A stretch of 64,000 bases of DNA, taken from contig JAPOYV010000043.1 of NCBI GenBank assembly GCA_026706385.1, forward strand, positions 1-64,000, given 5' to 3'. Of the stretch, positions 42,943 to 52,306 are shown piece by piece (position 1 is the stretch's first letter; each line of letters begins with the position of its first letter). The notes under the pieces are model-generated. The model ran no database searches and had not been told where the DNA came from. It was given only the letters and a program-made list of their open reading frames with translations. The position numbers and the translations under genes are program-made. The DNA comes from Gammaproteobacteria bacterium (GTDB lineage: Bacteria > Pseudomonadota > Gammaproteobacteria > Pseudomonadales > Azotimanducaceae).

Positions 42943-45900
42943 TCAGCGCACCTGTTCGAGAGCCTGGGCGGACGCCGGGTAGGCATCGAAACGCGGCATC
43001 GTCAACGGTGCGCCCGACTCGTCGCCGACGCGGGCCGTCGCCACGAGAGGCCTGCGTCCGCCCTCGCCGTCGACGACTTCGGTGCGGATTTCGAACGTCC
43101 CGTTGGCAAGGCCGTCGAACAGACGCAGGATGGCGCCGTTGCCCTGTCCGGCCACGGCGAACTCCAGGCCCTCGGAATCCGCCGGAAACGCGAACCGGTA
43201 GGGCGAGTTCTTGGCGAGTCGCATGCGCAACGTCGCCGCCGTCCCGTAGCGCCAGGTGTAGATCCCGCCCTCGTCGCGCTCGACGCCTTCGAACTCGAAG
43301 ACAATGACGTGCTCCGCAAGCCGCTCCTCCTCGGGCCGGGCCCGCCAATCGACGCGGAACCGAAGCACCGCCGCGCCGTCCTCGTCCCGGTCCCAGAAAG
43401 CAGCGTTGGCGCGGAAGGTTGGCGCAAACGCGCCGTCGAAACCCATCAACGCGTCGGCGGCGGCGTACAGGCGGGCCACGAACTCGCCCAGCGTCGAGTC
43501 GGGCACCTCGGGGGCCTTCGCATCCCTGGAGAACGGCCACATCCACGCCACGTTGCGGGTGAAGTACTCCGCCAGGCCGGCATACAGCCGCTCCGCCCGT
43601 TCGGCGGCGACACCCGCGCAGACGTCGTCCAACTGCACCCGGAATCGGGCGAGCGCGCTGGCGACATAATCGTCCCGCGCCTGCCCCTGCCCCGGACGCG
43701 GCGCCGCGCAGGCCGCTTCGGGATCGTCGGCGTAGGCGCGGATCATCCCTTCCAGACCAGCCAGCGCCGCACCGGCATCGCCCCGATCGAATCCCGCCAG
43801 GTCCTCGCCGATGTCGCGCCACCGGTACGCGGTCGCCTTGCCGCCGCGGGCCGCCGCGTCGATGTAGGGCTCACCGTAGATCTCGAAGAGCCTGCGCAGT
43901 CGTTCGACGCCTCGCCCGAACCGGCGTACCGTCGCGTTCGCGTCCGCGGACGGGTCGATGTAGACGCCCAGCGGATCCTCGGCGGCGAGCATCTGCCCCC
44001 CGACGGCAAGCACGTTCTCCGCAACGCGGGCGCGCACCGCCAGAACCCGATCGGCTTCCTCTTCGGCCTGTCGCTCGCGCAGCCACGACTCGATCTCCTG
44101 AAGACCTTCCAGGGCGGGCGTCACCCGGGACAACTGCGCGCCACCCTCGCTTCCCCAACCGGCGCCCGCAGCCGAACGCAGCGCGATTTCGACGCTTGCC
44201 GCCACACCGCCCACCAGTTCACTCGCCACCTCGAGCAGCAAGCCCCCCGCCACCGCGGGCGGCAGGTCGGCAGGCAGGTTGGCCGCGAACCGATCGAAGG
44301 TACGCAGCTTGCCGAGCGTTGCGGTCACCGCCGACGGATCGACCGTGACCGGTCCCGAAACGACCGCCAGCGGTCGCCGTGGCACGTCGGCGAATCCGGC
44401 GCTCACCAGTCGATCGAGGAACGCCAGCCACGCCTGCGCCTCGGGCGTGAGCGACAGCGACGGGCCCCCGCCGCCACCCGGGCTTCCGGTGCTCGAGCGG
44501 ACCATAAGCGGACCGACCTCGGGAAGAATGAAATGTTCAGCCGCCTCCCGGGCGTCGATGCGGATGCGGCTGACCGCCGCCTTCGCTTCCAGGGCCGTGG
44601 TCTGGCCGAGCACAGTCAGCGCCAACGCGCGCCCGAGGATGCGCAACTCGTAGCCATAGTCCGGGGTGTCCTCGGCCGCTGTCAGCCAAACCTGTCCAGG
44701 ATCCTGCAGCGCTGTTCTCAGGTCCGACAGCGCTTCTTGCTGCGCGTGCCAGACCGCGCTGCGATCCACCGCCCGGCGCGCGGCCAGCGCCACCGGGCCG
44801 TTGGTGTAGACGGATCCTGCCCAGCGCTGCATCGTCGCCACGAAGTTGCCCCGCGCCAGCTCGGCGAGGCCGTCCACATCGAGGCCACCGCGCATCGGTT
44901 CCGGCGGCGACGACGCCGTTTCCGCCAACGCCACGTCGAGCCCCTCCGGCCAGGCCTCCGGCTCGCCGCCGAAGGCATCGGCGAGCAGACGGCGCAGGTC
45001 CACTTCCGTCGGGTCGTCCCCCAGACCTTCCCAGGCCACCAACCACTCGTCCACGAGCTGCGCATCGCCGACCCACGCGACCGGATCGTCGGACGGCGCA
45101 AGAATCGTCCGCGCGCGGCGGTCTAGAGCCGAAGCCATCGGCCGCAGCACGTAGGCCTCCAGCAGCGACCCGCCGAGCCGCGCCGGTGCGTTGAAACCGG
45201 GTATCAGCACCGACAGCGGCGCGAGAAACGAGAACTCCGAGAACTCCGACAACGCCGCGCTCACGCCGGCCACGCGACGCACCTTGCTGCCGCTCGGCAC
45301 GGCGTCGATCTCCTCCACCAGCCACGCCGCCGACGCCTCCCTGGCCGCGAGCGCCACGGTCGCCCGAAGATCCTCGGACTTGTCGAGTCCCGACACCGCA
45401 GCCAGGCCGGCGAGGCCCACACCGACGACTAGGCCGGCAAGGCCCAGCCACGCGGCGACGCCCGGCGTCTCCGCCGGTCGGGTCCGCGCCGCGGCATGTG
45501 CCACGGCCGAGCGAAGCCCGCGCCCGCCGATGCACACCGAGGCGATGTCCACCGACGACGAAGGCGCCGCCGCGATGGCGCGGTCGAGGGCGATCGACAG
45601 GTCGGCGGATTGCGCGTGCGACAGCTCGCCCAGTCCTTCCCGGTCGCCGCCGGCCAGCCAGATCCGCGTGGCGTCCTGGGCAAGCTGGGTACACAGGTCC
45701 GCGCCGTTGCGGTTGGCGGAGTCGACGATCCGCCATGCCGCCGTCATTGAACCCGTCGCCATCACGAGGTGCAGCGCGACGCGGAAACCGCTCGCGCGGG
45801 CGAAGGTTGCGGCCCGGACCAGCATATCCGGCGGCACTCCGTCGTTGCCGACGGCGGCGGCGACCCCGTCCACGGGACGCCGCCAGGGCAGCGCCGCGGC

Positions 45901-46389
45901 CAGCGAGCGGAGCATGCGTGTATCCGCCTTGGCAGCGTCGATGAAGATCACGTCGGTTCCCGCGGCGATACCGATCGAACCCACCGCGGGCGGAGTCACG
46001 CCGAAGCCCGAGCAGAGGTCGCTCGTGCCCTCGCCCGCGACGACCAGGATGACCAGCGCGTCGGGGCCGGCGCGCCGTCTCGCCTCCGCGATAGCCTTGC
46101 GCAGCCCGATGCGCGGCGACGAACCCCACGCCGTCGACACCCGAGGCGGCGCCGCCAGACGGGCGGCACGCTTCTCCGCCGACTGTCTCTTCGCGGCCTC
46201 CGAGCCCCATCTCACGAGCCAGACCAGTCCTTTGCCGAGCAGGACTAGCAGTTTCCACAACAGCCAGAGCGCGATCGCCAGGACGATCAGCGCGATGACG
46301 ACCAGTACGACCAGCACGACGATCTCGAACGTCCCACCGGCGAGCAGCCCGGCGGCGAAACCTCCGATCCGCGAGAGGAACTCCGACAT
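42943..46389 (-). CDS. tssM: T6SS inner-membrane component TssM (IcmF)
   Basis: An 1148-residue TssM of the membrane complex TssJLM. Two transmembrane helices lie at residues about 22-52 (FEIVVLVVLVVIALIVLAIA), and a third at about 322-343. A cytoplasmic GTPase-like domain lies between, and the periplasmic ImcF-related part makes up the rest, including YTWRYGTAATLRMRLAKNSPY near the C-terminus. The P-loop position reads LVVAGEGTSDLCSGFG, without the GxxxxGKT lysine, so nucleotide binding is doubtful. ATG 46389 overlaps the tssL stop region. Length is typical. Confidence 0.92.
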   Translation of the reverse strand: MSEFLSRIGGFAAGLLAGGTFEIVVLVVLVVIALIVLAIALWLLWKLLVLLGKGLVWLVRWGSEAAKRQSAEKRAARLAAPPRVSTAWGSSPRIGLRKAIAEARRRAGPDALVILVVAGEGTSDLCSGFGVTPPAVGSIGIAAGTDVIFIDAAKADTRMLRSLAAALPWRRPVDGVAAAVGNDGVPPDMLVRAATFARASGFRVALHLVMATGSMTAAWRIVDSANRNGADLCTQLAQDATRIWLAGGDREGLGELSHAQSADLSIALDRAIAAAPSSSVDIASVCIGGRGLRSAVAHAAARTRPAETPGVAAWLGLAGLVVGVGLAGLAAVSGLDKSEDLRATVALAAREASAAWLVEEIDAVPSGSKVRRVAGVSAALSEFSEFSFLAPLSVLIPGFNAPARLGGSLLEAYVLRPMASALDRRARTILAPSDDPVAWVGDAQLVDEWLVAWEGLGDDPTEVDLRRLLADAFGGEPEAWPEGLDVALAETASSPPEPMRGGLDVDGLAELARGNFVATMQRWAGSVYTNGPVALAARRAVDRSAVWHAQQEALSDLRTALQDPGQVWLTAAEDTPDYGYELRILGRALALTVLGQTTALEAKAAVSRIRIDAREAAEHFILPEVGPLMVRSSTGSPGGGGGPSLSLTPEAQAWLAFLDRLVSAGFADVPRRPLAVVSGPVTVDPSAVTATLGKLRTFDRFAANLPADLPPAVAGGLLLEVASELVGGVAASVEIALRSAAGAGWGSEGGAQLSRVTPALEGLQEIESWLRERQAEEEADRVLAVRARVAENVLAVGGQMLAAEDPLGVYIDPSADANATVRRFGRGVERLRRLFEIYGEPYIDAAARGGKATAYRWRDIGEDLAGFDRGDAGAALAGLEGMIRAYADDPEAACAAPRPGQGQARDDYVASALARFRVQLDDVCAGVAAERAERLYAGLAEYFTRNVAWMWPFSRDAKAPEVPDSTLGEFVARLYAAADALMGFDGAFAPTFRANAAFWDRDEDGAAVLRFRVDWRARPEEERLAEHVIVFEFEGVERDEGGIYTWRYGTAATLRMRLAKNSPYRFAFPADSEGLEFAVAGQGNGAILRLFDGLANGTFEIRTEVVDGEGGRRPLVATARVGDESGAPLTMPRFDAYPASAQALEQVR

Positions 46390-47195
46390 CAGGGCCCGGT
46401 CGCCTGGTCGTCGCCGACCGGTGGCAGTCCGGAGGGCCCGACGCTGCGCCGCAACGGATCAACGGTACCAGCGGCGGGCAGTCCGGCCGCGATTCGCTCC
46501 GCCATGCGGTCGCTTTCGCCCAACGACTCGGAAGACAGTGCGAACCAGACGAGGACGCCGGCGACCAGCCACGCGGCGACCCCCAGTGCCGCCAAGGGCA
46601 GCGGGGCCAGGAAGGCACGTCTCGGGCGCACGTCGGACGCGGCTTCGAGCGAGCCGCCCGAGCGCACGCCGACGGCTTCCTCCAGCGAGGCGACAAGGGA
46701 CGCCAACCCCACCGTATCGGCGCGCAGCGAACCCTCGAAGCCCGCCCGAAACACGGCGAGATAGAACGGCGCGAGCGTCACCGGATCGCTCGCCGCCGGC
46801 GTCGCGCCTTCCGCGATGCCTTGCGCCGCCGCGCGCGCCTGCGCGACGACCTCCTGCCCGGCCAACGCCGAGCCGTAGAGTTCGAACTCCATCAGGCGGT
46901 CCCGCCAGCGGTCCAATCCCCCGGTCGGGTGGTGCAGCATGCGGCCGTCCACCAGCCCTACCAGCGCGTACGCGACGGCCCGCGAGGCGGTCAAGTCCGC
47001 GCGCACGGCCGCCGGCAGCGAACGGACGACCGCGTCGACCCCCTGCGCGAGCCGACGTCGGCTCGCATCCATCGCCGCGGTGACCGCCGACGGGTCGCCG
47101 GACTCGGCCACCTGTGCCGCCAGGGACTCCTCCTCCTGGTCCAGCAGCTCGAAGAACGGAATGGCGGCAACGGCGACCTGAAAGCCTATGCTCAC
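46389..47195 (-). CDS. tssL: T6SS inner-membrane component TssL (DotU)
   Basis: A 268-residue TssL of the DotU/ImpK type: FFELLDQEEESLAAQV near the start, AYALVGLVDGRMLHHPTGGLDRWRDRLMEFELYG in the conserved core, and a single C-terminal transmembrane helix (LAPLPLAALGVAAWLVAGVLVWFAL). No peptidoglycan-binding OmpA domain follows. The GTG at 47195 overlaps the tssK stop as GTGA, and the conserved SIGFQVAVAAIPFF follows at once. The longer reading frame upstream is shadow of tssK. Confidence 0.9.
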   Translation of the reverse strand: MSIGFQVAVAAIPFFELLDQEEESLAAQVAESGDPSAVTAAMDASRRRLAQGVDAVVRSLPAAVRADLTASRAVAYALVGLVDGRMLHHPTGGLDRWRDRLMEFELYGSALAGQEVVAQARAAAQGIAEGATPAASDPVTLAPFYLAVFRAGFEGSLRADTVGLASLVASLEEAVGVRSGGSLEAASDVRPRRAFLAPLPLAALGVAAWLVAGVLVWFALSSESLGESDRMAERIAAGLPAAGTVDPLRRSVGPSGLPPVGDDQATGP

Positions 47196-48463
47196 GAGCG
47201 TTCGGCTCCGCCCGATCCGCCGGCCCAGGAGGCCGCCGGAAAGGCGCCGCGCGGCGACGCCAGGCGCCCAGCCCCCGCGACGTCGACCTGACCTTCGGGA
47301 ACGAAGATCGAGAAGCTGGTGTTGGGCGGCGGCGGCGTTTTTGACCCCAGCGCCAAGGACGTGCTCTGGCCGCGCCACGCGGCGTCGCGCTCGACCTGGT
47401 AGAGCGCCAGCAGGGGACCGCTCGAGACGCCCAGCCGGGGATCCCGTTCGACAGGAAGGCGGCCGCAGCCCGCGACGCGGCGACCGAACGCTTCCTGGAT
47501 GCGTTCCGGCGCAGCCAGCGCGGCGCCTTCGAGCCATGCCCGCGCCGCGATCAGGTCCGCCGGACGCGATGCTTCGACGGCGAGCAGCAGCACATCCTGC
47601 GGCATGCCCTCCACGAGCAGGATGTCGGGGTCGTCGGTGGCGCGGAACAGACTCGCCCGGAAGGGCAGGCCGATCCCCGCCGCCGTCGATTCGGCAGCGA
47701 AGAGCAGGCGCCGCATGGAGCCGCGCTGATCGGCCGGATCCCAGACCACATCGAGCTGCTCGAACTCGCCCGCCGCGGCGCGCACCCCCAGCGCCAGACG
47801 CAAGGCTTCGATCCCGAGCCGGCCCGGCGACACCGTCGGCGCCGCAAGCAGGGCTTCCATGACACCGACGCCCTGCGACAGCGCAGCGGCCACCTGCCCC
47901 AGCACCCGCGCCGCGGGCCGGTCCTCCGCACCCGGCAGCCTCAAGGTGGTCATGAAGCCGGCACCCAGAGCCGCCAACGCACCGAGCTGGTGCGCGATGT
48001 CCGTGCGCATGGGGTGCTGCGGACCGAGCAGGTACGCCGGCGGCGACCACTCGGACAACTCGGCCCACACGCCGCTCTGGAACACCAAGCGGGCAACCGG
48101 CAACGTCCGGTCCGCGGGCGCCTCGTCGCCCGCGGACAGGGTGAACGCGCCATTGTCGTCGACGGCGACGTGGTAGTTGCGCTGCGCTGCGTTCTCGGCA
48201 GGCGGTAGCGCCCGGGACAGCCCCCGTTCGGCGAACGCCACCCCGTTGGGGAGGATCCCCTCGCAACGGACGTGCAGCCGCGCCGAGGCCAAGGCGGTCT
48301 CGTCGACCGCCACGGAAACGAACCCCCAGGGCCAGGGCTCCGCCGCCAAGGCGGCGAGGTGGGAGAGGGTCGCGGCGCGGTCGTCGGTCTGCTGGAAGTG
48401 TGCGGGCCGCAGTACCAGGCCGTCGCGCCACGCCGCGGCTTGCGGAACGGACGGCAACTTCAT
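47192..48463 (-). CDS. tssK: T6SS baseplate component TssK
   Basis: A 423-residue TssK, the trimeric link between baseplate wedges and the membrane complex. It begins AAAWRDGLVLRPAHFQQTD, the family signature (W..G..L.P.HFQ). Later come LSEWSPPAYLLGP, LVEGMPQDVLLLAVEAS and YQVERDAAWRGQSTSLALG near the C-terminus. The ATG at 48463 overlaps the tssJ stop (ATGA). The frame extends further upstream, but that part is Arg-rich shadow. Confidence 0.92.
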   Translation of the reverse strand: MKLPSVPQAAAWRDGLVLRPAHFQQTDDRAATLSHLAALAAEPWPWGFVSVAVDETALASARLHVRCEGILPNGVAFAERGLSRALPPAENAAQRNYHVAVDDNGAFTLSAGDEAPADRTLPVARLVFQSGVWAELSEWSPPAYLLGPQHPMRTDIAHQLGALAALGAGFMTTLRLPGAEDRPAARVLGQVAAALSQGVGVMEALLAAPTVSPGRLGIEALRLALGVRAAAGEFEQLDVVWDPADQRGSMRRLLFAAESTAAGIGLPFRASLFRATDDPDILLVEGMPQDVLLLAVEASRPADLIAARAWLEGAALAAPERIQEAFGRRVAGCGRLPVERDPRLGVSSGPLLALYQVERDAAWRGQSTSLALGSKTPPPPNTSFSIFVPEGQVDVAGAGRLASPRGAFPAASWAGGSGGAERS

Positions 48464-49365
48464 TCCCACGCGCTCCAAGTCAGCGGATTCCACGACCGGC
48501 GGCTCGCATCCGTGCCGGCCAGCCTGCAGCCCCGGTCGCCGACTTCGACGTTCACCTCCGATTCCCACGGTACGCGCAGCGGCCTCCCCGCCGCCCCGCA
48601 GAACAACACCCCGTGCACGTTGTCGTTGACGCCAAGGCGGAACGGTCCATACGAACTCCCCGGCACCAGCTCCCAGTCGTCCATCAAGACCTCCGGATTG
48701 GTGCTCCTGAAGGCGGCGCGGGCTTGCCCGAACCACTGGGACCCGGACAGGCGGGCCAGCGTCGGCACGAGGTCGGGATCGTCTAGCCGAACCAGCTCCA
48801 CCCGCACCGGGCGGTTGCCGTTGGCTTCGCCGGGCACGGCGAACGACAACTCCACGCGCTTCGAACGTCGCAGCCGGTCAAGTATCGACTGCCTCGGCCG
48901 ACCGCCTTCGATCCGACAGCCGGAGTCGTCGATGACGACGGTCAGGTCGCCGTCGCGTTCCACCCGGAACGGCGGCGAACCGTGCCGGGTTTCGCAGAAC
49001 AGGACCGCCGCGTACCTGCCCTCCGCCTTCACGCGGTGTGGCCCCGAGTCCACGCCCGGGACCGGTTCCCACGCATCGTAGAGCGCCGACGGGTGAGCGC
49101 TGCGAAACGCCTCGCCGGCGGGCCCGAACCACGCCCCCACGTCGGTACCGACGAGCTCGGCCACCAGCTTCTCGTCCGCCACCCGCACCAGTTCCAGGCG
49201 CCCCGGACTGTTGCCGTTGGCACCGGCCTGCATGCGTATGGACACGTTCCTGAGCTTGACCGGATCGTCCACTCCGTCCGCGCCCCGGCCCGCGCAGCCG
49301 GCCGCCAGGAGCAGCGAACACGGAACCAACAGGGTGGCGATCCGCCGCGCCGTCGCCGCAACCAT
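48460..49365 (-). CDS. tssJ: Lipoprotein TssJ with duplicated domain
   Basis: A 301-residue outer-membrane lipoprotein. The signal peptide ends in a lipobox (CSLLLAAGC, lipidated Cys near residue 23). The mature part contains two consecutive TssJ-like beta-sandwiches of about 120 residues each. Unit 1 has GANGNSPGRLELVRVADEKLV, AFRSAHPSALYDAWEPVPG and YAAVLFCETR; unit 2 has GEANGNRPVRVELVRLDDPDLV, AFRSTNPEVLMDDWELVPG and VHGVLFCGAAG. Ordinary TssJ proteins (about 150-180 residues) have one. It joins TssM in the periplasm. ATG 49365 overlaps the clpV stop by one base. Confidence 0.88.
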   Translation of the reverse strand: MVAATARRIATLLVPCSLLLAAGCAGRGADGVDDPVKLRNVSIRMQAGANGNSPGRLELVRVADEKLVAELVGTDVGAWFGPAGEAFRSAHPSALYDAWEPVPGVDSGPHRVKAEGRYAAVLFCETRHGSPPFRVERDGDLTVVIDDSGCRIEGGRPRQSILDRLRRSKRVELSFAVPGEANGNRPVRVELVRLDDPDLVPTLARLSGSQWFGQARAAFRSTNPEVLMDDWELVPGSSYGPFRLGVNDNVHGVLFCGAAGRPLRVPWESEVNVEVGDRGCRLAGTDASRRSWNPLTWSAWE

Positions 49366-51740
49366 CAGTCGACACCGTGGTCGGGGGCGTCCGTTCCTGT
49401 GCAACCGGTCGCGTCCGGCGCCGGCGCCGTGTCCGCAGTGTCGGTTGCATCCTCCTGGCTTTCGCCGGCCTGCTCGGCGAGGCCGGCCACCCCGCGGGCG
49501 ACCGCGAACTCGCCGTTGCGGAGCCGTACCACCGCATCCCCCGGCGCCTCTTCGGCCGCGAGTCGATCAAGCACGTATTCGGCGATCGCCGGGCGGATGG
49601 ACCGGGCGATGACGCCGTCGAGGAAGCGCGCACCCTGGGGCGTCGTCTTGACCCGCTCCGTGAGCCACGCGCTGACATCGTCGTCGAAACTCAGACGGGC
49701 GCGGTGCGAGGCCGCGTAGGCATCCGCCAGGCGATCGAGCCGCATCCCCGCGATCGTCGCCAGCGTGTCGTCGCCGAGGGGCCAGTACGGGACAAGCTGC
49801 AGCCTCCCGATGAAGGCAGCCGGAAACTGTCTGCCGAGCGCCGCGGACAAGGTCCGATGGAAGTCGTCCTCGAACGGCGGCGGATCGGCCATGGCCACCT
49901 GTTCGACGACCGTGTCCCCCGCGTTGGTGGTGAGTATGATGAGCGCGTTGGAGAAGTCCGCCTCGATGCCCTCGGCGTCCTCCATCCAGCCGCGGTCGAG
50001 CACCTGGTAGAGCATCTCGATGACGTCGCGGTGAGCCTTCTCGATCTCGTCGAGCAGCACCACGCAGTACGGCGTGCGCCGAATGCCCTCGGTGAGCACT
50101 CCGCCCTCGCCGTAGCCGACGTAGCCCGCCGGCGCGCCCTTGAGTGCCGAGACGGTGTGCGCTTCCTGGTATTCGGACATGTTGATGTTCAGCAGCCGGC
50201 CCCCGAAGAGCGCGTCGGCGATGGCATGGGCGGTTTCGGTCTTGCCGACGCCTGACGGCCCGCAGAACATCAAGGCGCCGACCGGGCGCCGCCGATCCGA
50301 CAGGCCCGCGAGGTAGGCGCGCGCCTGCGATGCGCAGCGTGCCAAGGCGTCGTCCTGTCCCACGACTCGCTCGGACAGCACCTGTTCCAGCCGCCCGGCC
50401 ATCCGGCTCACGTCGGAAAGCATGCTGCCGATGGGTACCCCGGTCAGGTCGGATACGACCGCCGCGACGTCGTCGTCCTCGACCTGCAGCACCGAACCCG
50501 CCCGTCCGTTCATGCGCGCCCGCGCGCACGCCGAGTCGAGCACGACGATCGCCTTGTCGGGCAGTTGCCGGCCGACGATGTAGCGCCGTGCCAGCGACAC
50601 CGCCGACTCCAGCACGCTGTCGGCGAACTCGACATCGTGGTGTTCCGCCAGCACCGGCGCGATGCCTTCGACCACCGCCAGCGACTGGACGTCGTCGGGT
50701 TCCTGGATGCGCACCGGCGCGATGCGCCGCGCCAGCCCCGGATCGGGCTCGACGTGGCGACGCCACTCGCGCCAGCCGCAGGTGCCGAGGATGCGCACCG
50801 AACCACCACCCGAGAGCACGCTGCGGAGCGCGTCGCCGCCTTGGCTTTGATCCCCGAACAGCAGGTGCAGGTCGTCCATGAAGAGGATCATCCCCGAGGC
50901 GCTGATCTCCGCCATGATCGCCTGTAGGCGTTCTTCGAGAGCGCCGCGGACGACAGCCCCGGCACGCAGCGCGGAAATGTCGAGCGCCCAAACCGGCGTT
51001 TCGTGAAGCGCGCCGGCGACCTTGTCGGAGCCTTCCGCCAACGCCTGAACGAAACCGAGCGCGCAGGCCGACTTGCCGACGCCGGCCTCGCCGACCACGG
51101 CAACGGAATTCTGCCGGCGGCGCAGCAGTACCGACGAGATCGCCTGCATCTGCGACTCGAAACCCACCACCGGGTCGAAGCCGCCGTCGCGCGCCCGCGC
51201 CACCATGTCGTAGCCGTAGCGCGATAGTTCCGGGAACTGCTCGTCGGTCGCGCCCGGCGCGGCATCCACCTGCGCGCTCGCGCGCGCGCCCACCGCCGAC
51301 GCCAGCCGGGCCGGGTCGATCCTATCGAAGCTCGGCAGCGTCGCCGCGAGGCGCGGCCAGGCGTCGCCGCGACGGGCGATGGTCTCGAAGAAGCGCACCG
51401 GCGACACCGACGCGTCGCCGTAGTCGTCGAACGACAGCGCCCAGGCTTCGCGGAGCAGGTGCGCCAGCGACTCGTCGAAGGACGGCAGAGCACCGGCCGC
51501 GCTGCGCGGTTCCTCCGCCACGAACCGGGCGAGCGCCGACTCTATGGCAGGGCCGTCCGCGCCAGCCTGTTCCAAGGCCGACATCAATGCCGCCCCGGAG
51601 CCGCGGTCGCGGAGCAGCGACAGCAGGAAGAACTCGAGGGAAATGCTCCTGCGGCCCTCCCGCGCCGCCGCGTCGGCCGCGTTGGAGAGGATCCGTCGCG
51701 AGTCCTGGTCCAAGTGTTCGTACAGCTTGCGAAGGTTCAT
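49365..51740 (-). CDS. clpV: T6SS sheath disassembly ATPase ClpV (TssH)
   Basis: A 791-residue AAA+ ATPase of the ClpB/Hsp100 class that takes apart contracted sheaths. N-terminal Clp repeat (LYEHLDQDSRRILSNAADAA). AAA-1: Walker A VGEAGVGKSA near residue 217 and Walker B MILFMDDLHLL, with Asp-Leu-His instead of the usual Glu-X-His. AAA-2: Walker A GPSGVGKTE near residue 490 and Walker B VVLLDEIEKAH. It ends with an acidic Thr/Asp-rich tail. The ATG at 51740 starts exactly at MNLRKLYEHL. It is divergent from tssE. Confidence 0.92.
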   Translation of the reverse strand: MNLRKLYEHLDQDSRRILSNAADAAAREGRRSISLEFFLLSLLRDRGSGAALMSALEQAGADGPAIESALARFVAEEPRSAAGALPSFDESLAHLLREAWALSFDDYGDASVSPVRFFETIARRGDAWPRLAATLPSFDRIDPARLASAVGARASAQVDAAPGATDEQFPELSRYGYDMVARARDGGFDPVVGFESQMQAISSVLLRRRQNSVAVVGEAGVGKSACALGFVQALAEGSDKVAGALHETPVWALDISALRAGAVVRGALEERLQAIMAEISASGMILFMDDLHLLFGDQSQGGDALRSVLSGGGSVRILGTCGWREWRRHVEPDPGLARRIAPVRIQEPDDVQSLAVVEGIAPVLAEHHDVEFADSVLESAVSLARRYIVGRQLPDKAIVVLDSACARARMNGRAGSVLQVEDDDVAAVVSDLTGVPIGSMLSDVSRMAGRLEQVLSERVVGQDDALARCASQARAYLAGLSDRRRPVGALMFCGPSGVGKTETAHAIADALFGGRLLNINMSEYQEAHTVSALKGAPAGYVGYGEGGVLTEGIRRTPYCVVLLDEIEKAHRDVIEMLYQVLDRGWMEDAEGIEADFSNALIILTTNAGDTVVEQVAMADPPPFEDDFHRTLSAALGRQFPAAFIGRLQLVPYWPLGDDTLATIAGMRLDRLADAYAASHRARLSFDDDVSAWLTERVKTTPQGARFLDGVIARSIRPAIAEYVLDRLAAEEAPGDAVVRLRNGEFAVARGVAGLAEQAGESQEDATDTADTAPAPDATGCTGTDAPDHGVD

Positions 51741-51860
51741 AGCGTTCAACGTCCGTCGTCCACAACGCCCGCCCCAGACCACCGCTCGCGGTCGCGGCGC
51801 GGCCCGTAATCGTAGCAAGGAAACTCCGCTGTTTGACAACGTGTCGGCGGCACAGGCAGA
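51741..51860. promoter_or_regulatory. Divergent promoter region between clpV and tssE
   Basis: This 120-base gap separates the leftward T6SS run from the rightward tssE-F-G run, so it should carry promoters for both. On the plus strand TTGACA occurs at 51833-51838 without a clear -10 at proper spacing. No operator-like dyad stands out. Confidence 0.4.
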
Positions 51861-52292
51861 TTGGGCGGATTCCCAAACGCGGCGCAAATCGTGTACGCCA
51901 ACCTCTTCGATCGATTCGGCCACGGCGACGATGCCGACCCGCGCCATCTGGCCGAGGACCTCGCCGACATGCTGAGCGGCAGGCAAACGGTCGCCGGGCG
52001 CGGCCTCGGGGTCCTGTCCTGGGGCCTGCCGTCGATGATGAACATGACGGCCACCTCCCCCGGCGACCGGCAGTACGTGGCCGAGTGCATTGCCGGCACC
52101 ATCCGGCAGTTCGAACCCAAGCTCGAACAGGTCAAGGTGACGCCGGTGGACGGCGCGAAGGAGTTCGCGTTCACCATCGAGGCAACCATCGTGGAGGAGG
52201 CGTCGTCGATACAATTGCGCATATTGTCCCCCTACGTCGGCGGCAGCCTCGGCGCCAAGGTGGAAGTCGTGAGCATTCGCGAGGAACTCTAG
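51861..52292 (+). CDS. tssE: T6SS baseplate component TssE
   Basis: A 143-residue protein of the gp25-like family that forms the baseplate wedge with TssF and TssG. Family features: VYANLFDRFGHGD, LAEDLADMLSGRQTVAG, SWGLPSMMN, CIAGTIRQFEPKLEQVKVTPV. Translation probably starts at TTG 51861; an inner GTG at 51891 (VYANLF) is an alternative. First gene of a rightward tssE-tssF-tssG run, 14 bases before tssF. Confidence 0.88.
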   Translation: MGGFPNAAQIVYANLFDRFGHGDDADPRHLAEDLADMLSGRQTVAGRGLGVLSWGLPSMMNMTATSPGDRQYVAECIAGTIRQFEPKLEQVKVTPVDGAKEFAFTIEATIVEEASSIQLRILSPYVGGSLGAKVEVVSIREEL

Positions 52293-52306
52293 AAGCGGGC
52301 CGCACG

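Noticed and set aside
46389-48431. 680-residue minus-strand frame upstream of TssL
   Set aside because: Its first 400 residues are a shadow of tssK; only the part from GTG 47195 resembles TssL.
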